From positions 1,756,501-1,820,500 of the forward strand of contig WPIO01000068.1 of assembly GCA_009760855.2 (NCBI GenBank): DNA of 64,000 nt. Reading direction: 5' to 3'. Positions 43,606 through 64,000 of this stretch are shown here, piece by piece. Numbering within the stretch: position 1 is the stretch's first letter; each line of letters opens with the position of its first letter. The position numbers were made by a program, and so were the translations under genes. Below the pieces are notes generated by a model. It was not told the origin of the DNA. It saw only the letters and a program-made list of their open reading frames with translations, and did no database searches. Source of the stretch: Cristatella mucedo. Taxonomy: Eukaryota; Bryozoa; Phylactolaemata; Cristatellidae.

Positions 43606-45815
43606 AGGGCTTATACACGTGTGATAAAAAAATTTCAGATGCTTTGCTTTCTAGTGGCTGCACCGCTTGCACGTTGCTGGCTCAGCTTCTGCCGACTGCA
43701 CGAGGATTCTACAGAAGTGGCAGAAGCGCTCGAGCCAGCCCGAGTAAAAGGAAAACCAAAGAGTAATGTCAGCCGATTCACCAGTCTCATTTATGTATCG
43801 GCATGAAAAAAGCTTATTAGCTGAGTGAAGAGCCTCAAGTTACATGAGAGAAGCAGAATTGGCCAATTCTACCGGCTTTTCACGCTGCTGGCAGTGCAAA
43901 ACAAAGAATCGCCCACTGCATGACTCGAAACCACGACCCCGGGGTCGCAAAGAGCAAGCACCTTATTCCTCGGCAAAGACGGGGGGGGGGGGCAAAAGGG
44001 TCTTTGACGAAATCGCTCCACTTTCAGCTGGCAATACGGGAATGTCTGCTGCAGGACTCGAACCCACGACCTGGATCGTGACATTCGACCACTTTTGCAA
44101 GCAAAGCTGGCATAAGCATTTTGCGGATCGTTTCCGTTATGTGAAGCCCAGTCAACGGAAAGTCTGCCGCATACACTTCACTAGGCCTTACGTCGTTGCT
44201 CCATGTAGTTTTACTACCTTTTTGTTGCTTGTTGCCATGTTGCTTCGGTCTAGACTTAATAGACGCTTGTCAAACCCTTCAGCAGCAGGCCATAATTTCA
44301 GCGAGGCCGGCGACTTGTTTTTTACCAGCTGCACACAGCAGCATGGCATGTCGTGTCACTGAATCGTATGTACGAACCCATCACGCTGTTGAATCTCGGG
44401 CTGGACCCTCTTGGTATTCCTGGGAGGAGGGAGAGCTGCATGCAAGCCTTGCTGCCGCGTCTAAAGCTACACGTTGCTATAGCGGCCCTTTCGCTGCTAT
44501 CATTCGTTATTATTAGATTATTATTATTATCATAATATCATTCGAATGCTATTCGACTGTTCTCTCACCCAAAAGAGTCCTACCTTCAGCTGCACGTCGT
44601 CTTATCCGGGTACTTTTCCACAAGAACACAGCAGCTTCGCTGCTGATCATTCGATGTAAATACACGCAAGGAATTCGCCTGCTCCGATTTTAAAAATACG
44701 CTGTGCGCACGCACTCGAGCAGCCGATTTTGTTGAACGTCTGCTCGCACGTAGAAACTGAAAGGTCAGGTCGTGTAAACGAAGGGTGCCAAGCCCCCACC
44801 CCACCCCCCAGACACACGGTCACGGTTGACCTTGACACGGCTTCTCTTCTCTCGGGTCGGCGTCGACAGAGCAGATGGTAGCCGCACCCGCCGCTGCCCA
44901 AAGGCTATATTTTGTAAACATCAAAACGCACTCGCACGCGCCGGCAGCGCACGAAGCCTAAACTCTGCTCTGGCAAAAACGGGCAAGTCACGACGAACGA
45001 TCGGCGAAACGACAAACAAACGGGTCCGAAACGACCGGCCTGCAGAGAAGTAGGCAGCCGCAGGCACGGCACCGCCCTTCCCTGCCCTGCCCGTGCTCAC
45101 GCAGTCGGCAGGTCTGCTCTGCAAAGGCTCCGATTGCGTAACCCGGACAAGTGTAGAGAGCGGTAAACATAACAGCAACAGCGTACGATCTTATAGTACA
45201 TCGGACGCACAAACATAACTACGAGCTAAGAAAGGAAAGGACCTACGACTGCGGCTATGTACAGCTAGCAGCACGCTGTACCACATCCATCCAGTAACGA
45301 TAAAAGACGCCGATGCTTGGCTGCACGAGGCGCTATACGTGATAAAAAAAAAGAAAAAATTAAGTAGAGACTGAATAGCACCTCGGCAGCATACCCCAGG
45401 CCCGGCTGCAATAAGGCAGCCTAAAAATTCCACAGACCGCACGGAGGTGCTGGGGGCCGGTGCAAGCCTGACTGCGGCAGAGCGCTCTGCAAAAGCAGAC
45501 GGCTTCCCGGCAGCCTCACTGACTTCGGAAGGGTCCGAGTCAGACGGAGCGCTGCAGATGATCGGCAACCGCCACCACCTCGGCTCCACGAAGCAGGAGG
45601 CTGTGGCGGCAGCCGAGTCGTTGTCGTCGTCAGATCTACTTATAGATCATCCCACGCATCCGGTTGGCCTTGGCCTTCGGGTGGGCGCCGGAGATCCGAG
45701 CTTACTTCGCCGCCACGCAACGCCTCGCCCCTCCGCTTCGAGCCAGCCAGCCAGCCAGCTGAACGAGCAGGACGTCGATGCGCTGATCGCCACTCGGGGC
45801 AGAAAAGCTACCACG
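43606..45815. other. Spacer between the BCKDHA and striatin 3' ends
   Basis: No gene. It contains SINE family A heads in reverse orientation near 43895-44090, a G run at 43981-43991 and a short ATT repeat near 44510-44540. Both flanking 3' UTRs must lie here. Confidence 0.5.
43895..44090 (-). mobile_element. Two SINE family A heads
   Basis: Minus-strand B-box regions GTCGTGGTTTCGAGTCATGC and GTCGTGGGTTCGAGTCCTGC lie about 140 bp apart around a G run. The bodies are not clear. Confidence 0.5.
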
Positions 45816-63691
<17,876 letters not shown>

Positions 63692-64000
63692 TTTCTCTTT
63701 ATTTATCTCAACCGATCTCCCCCGCCCCCGCGCGCTTCCGGCGCACCCGGCGGCCGCTTGGCACGCCGATGTTCTGCTGCGATTATTCCGTTCACACCGC
63801 CTTCGCATCGGAAAACTAAACATCACGTCTCTCGTGGTCTCGTGCGTCTCAACCGCAGCGATTCCGGCAGCCGCCTAGTTCGCCCGGGAGCTAACGCCGC
63901 CGCGCCGCCGCTGCGCCGCCGCCGCTCACGCACCGCTTGACCCTGCAAGAAAGCGTCTCTCAAGTGCGCGGTGCCTGCAGGCGCGTTGCTTGCAAGTTGC
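63692..64000 (-). promoter_or_regulatory. Striatin 5' UTR and promoter-proximal CpG-rich DNA
   Basis: The sequence upstream of the striatin ATG is GC-rich with GCCGCC runs near 63900. The upstream frame remains open, but there is no conservation to support coding. No TATA box was recognised. Confidence 0.35.

Overview
This is animal nuclear DNA, most likely from an invertebrate bilaterian. It carries three multi-exon protein genes with GT-AG introns, one tRNA gene, many LINE and tRNA-derived SINE remnants, and long dinucleotide repeats. The striatin WD repeats read closer to what I recall of the insect homologue than of the vertebrate paralogues. I cannot name the phylum from sequence alone. 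There is no sign of bacterial, phage or organellar sequence.

Layout. 1-7400 is gene-free: a degenerate satellite of about 170 bp, decayed LINEs and a 500-bp CT tract. 7792-27833, minus strand, is the SH3-to-C-terminus part of a TANGO1/MIA3 gene (19 exons traced). 28-38 kb is intergenic: a relic of a LINE with a restriction-like endonuclease, several L2/CR1-type LINE pieces, a CA tract, a CTG tract and one intact tRNA-Asp (33739-33810). 38092-42919, plus strand, is a complete 8-exon BCKDHA gene (434 aa). 43-45.8 kb is a short SINE-bearing spacer. 45816-63691, minus strand, is a complete 14-exon striatin gene (877 aa). Its introns hold LINEs, SINEs and most of the long GA tracts. MIA3 and BCKDHA point away from each other; BCKDHA and striatin converge.

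The exon models were built by translating both sides of each junction and requiring matching codon phase. BCKDHA (7 junctions) and striatin (13 junctions) close perfectly from ATG to stop. MIA3 closes at every traced junction except one, between the giant luminal exon and the next exon. Its signal-peptide exon and last coding residues were not found.

The three genes do not form a pathway. MIA3/TANGO1 loads bulky cargo such as procollagen into COPII carriers at ER exit sites. BCKDHA is the thiamine-dependent E1-alpha subunit of the mitochondrial branched-chain ketoacid dehydrogenase. Striatin is the PP2A-associated scaffold of STRIPAK. The most unusual feature is the MIA3 luminal region, which is far longer than the vertebrate one and contains a block of eight 10-residue Asp/Tyr-Gly-His repeats and a 12-bp Glu-Ala-Gln-Thr minisatellite. 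The SINE and LINE families also share a 3' tail, which suggests that the SINE borrows the LINE machinery.
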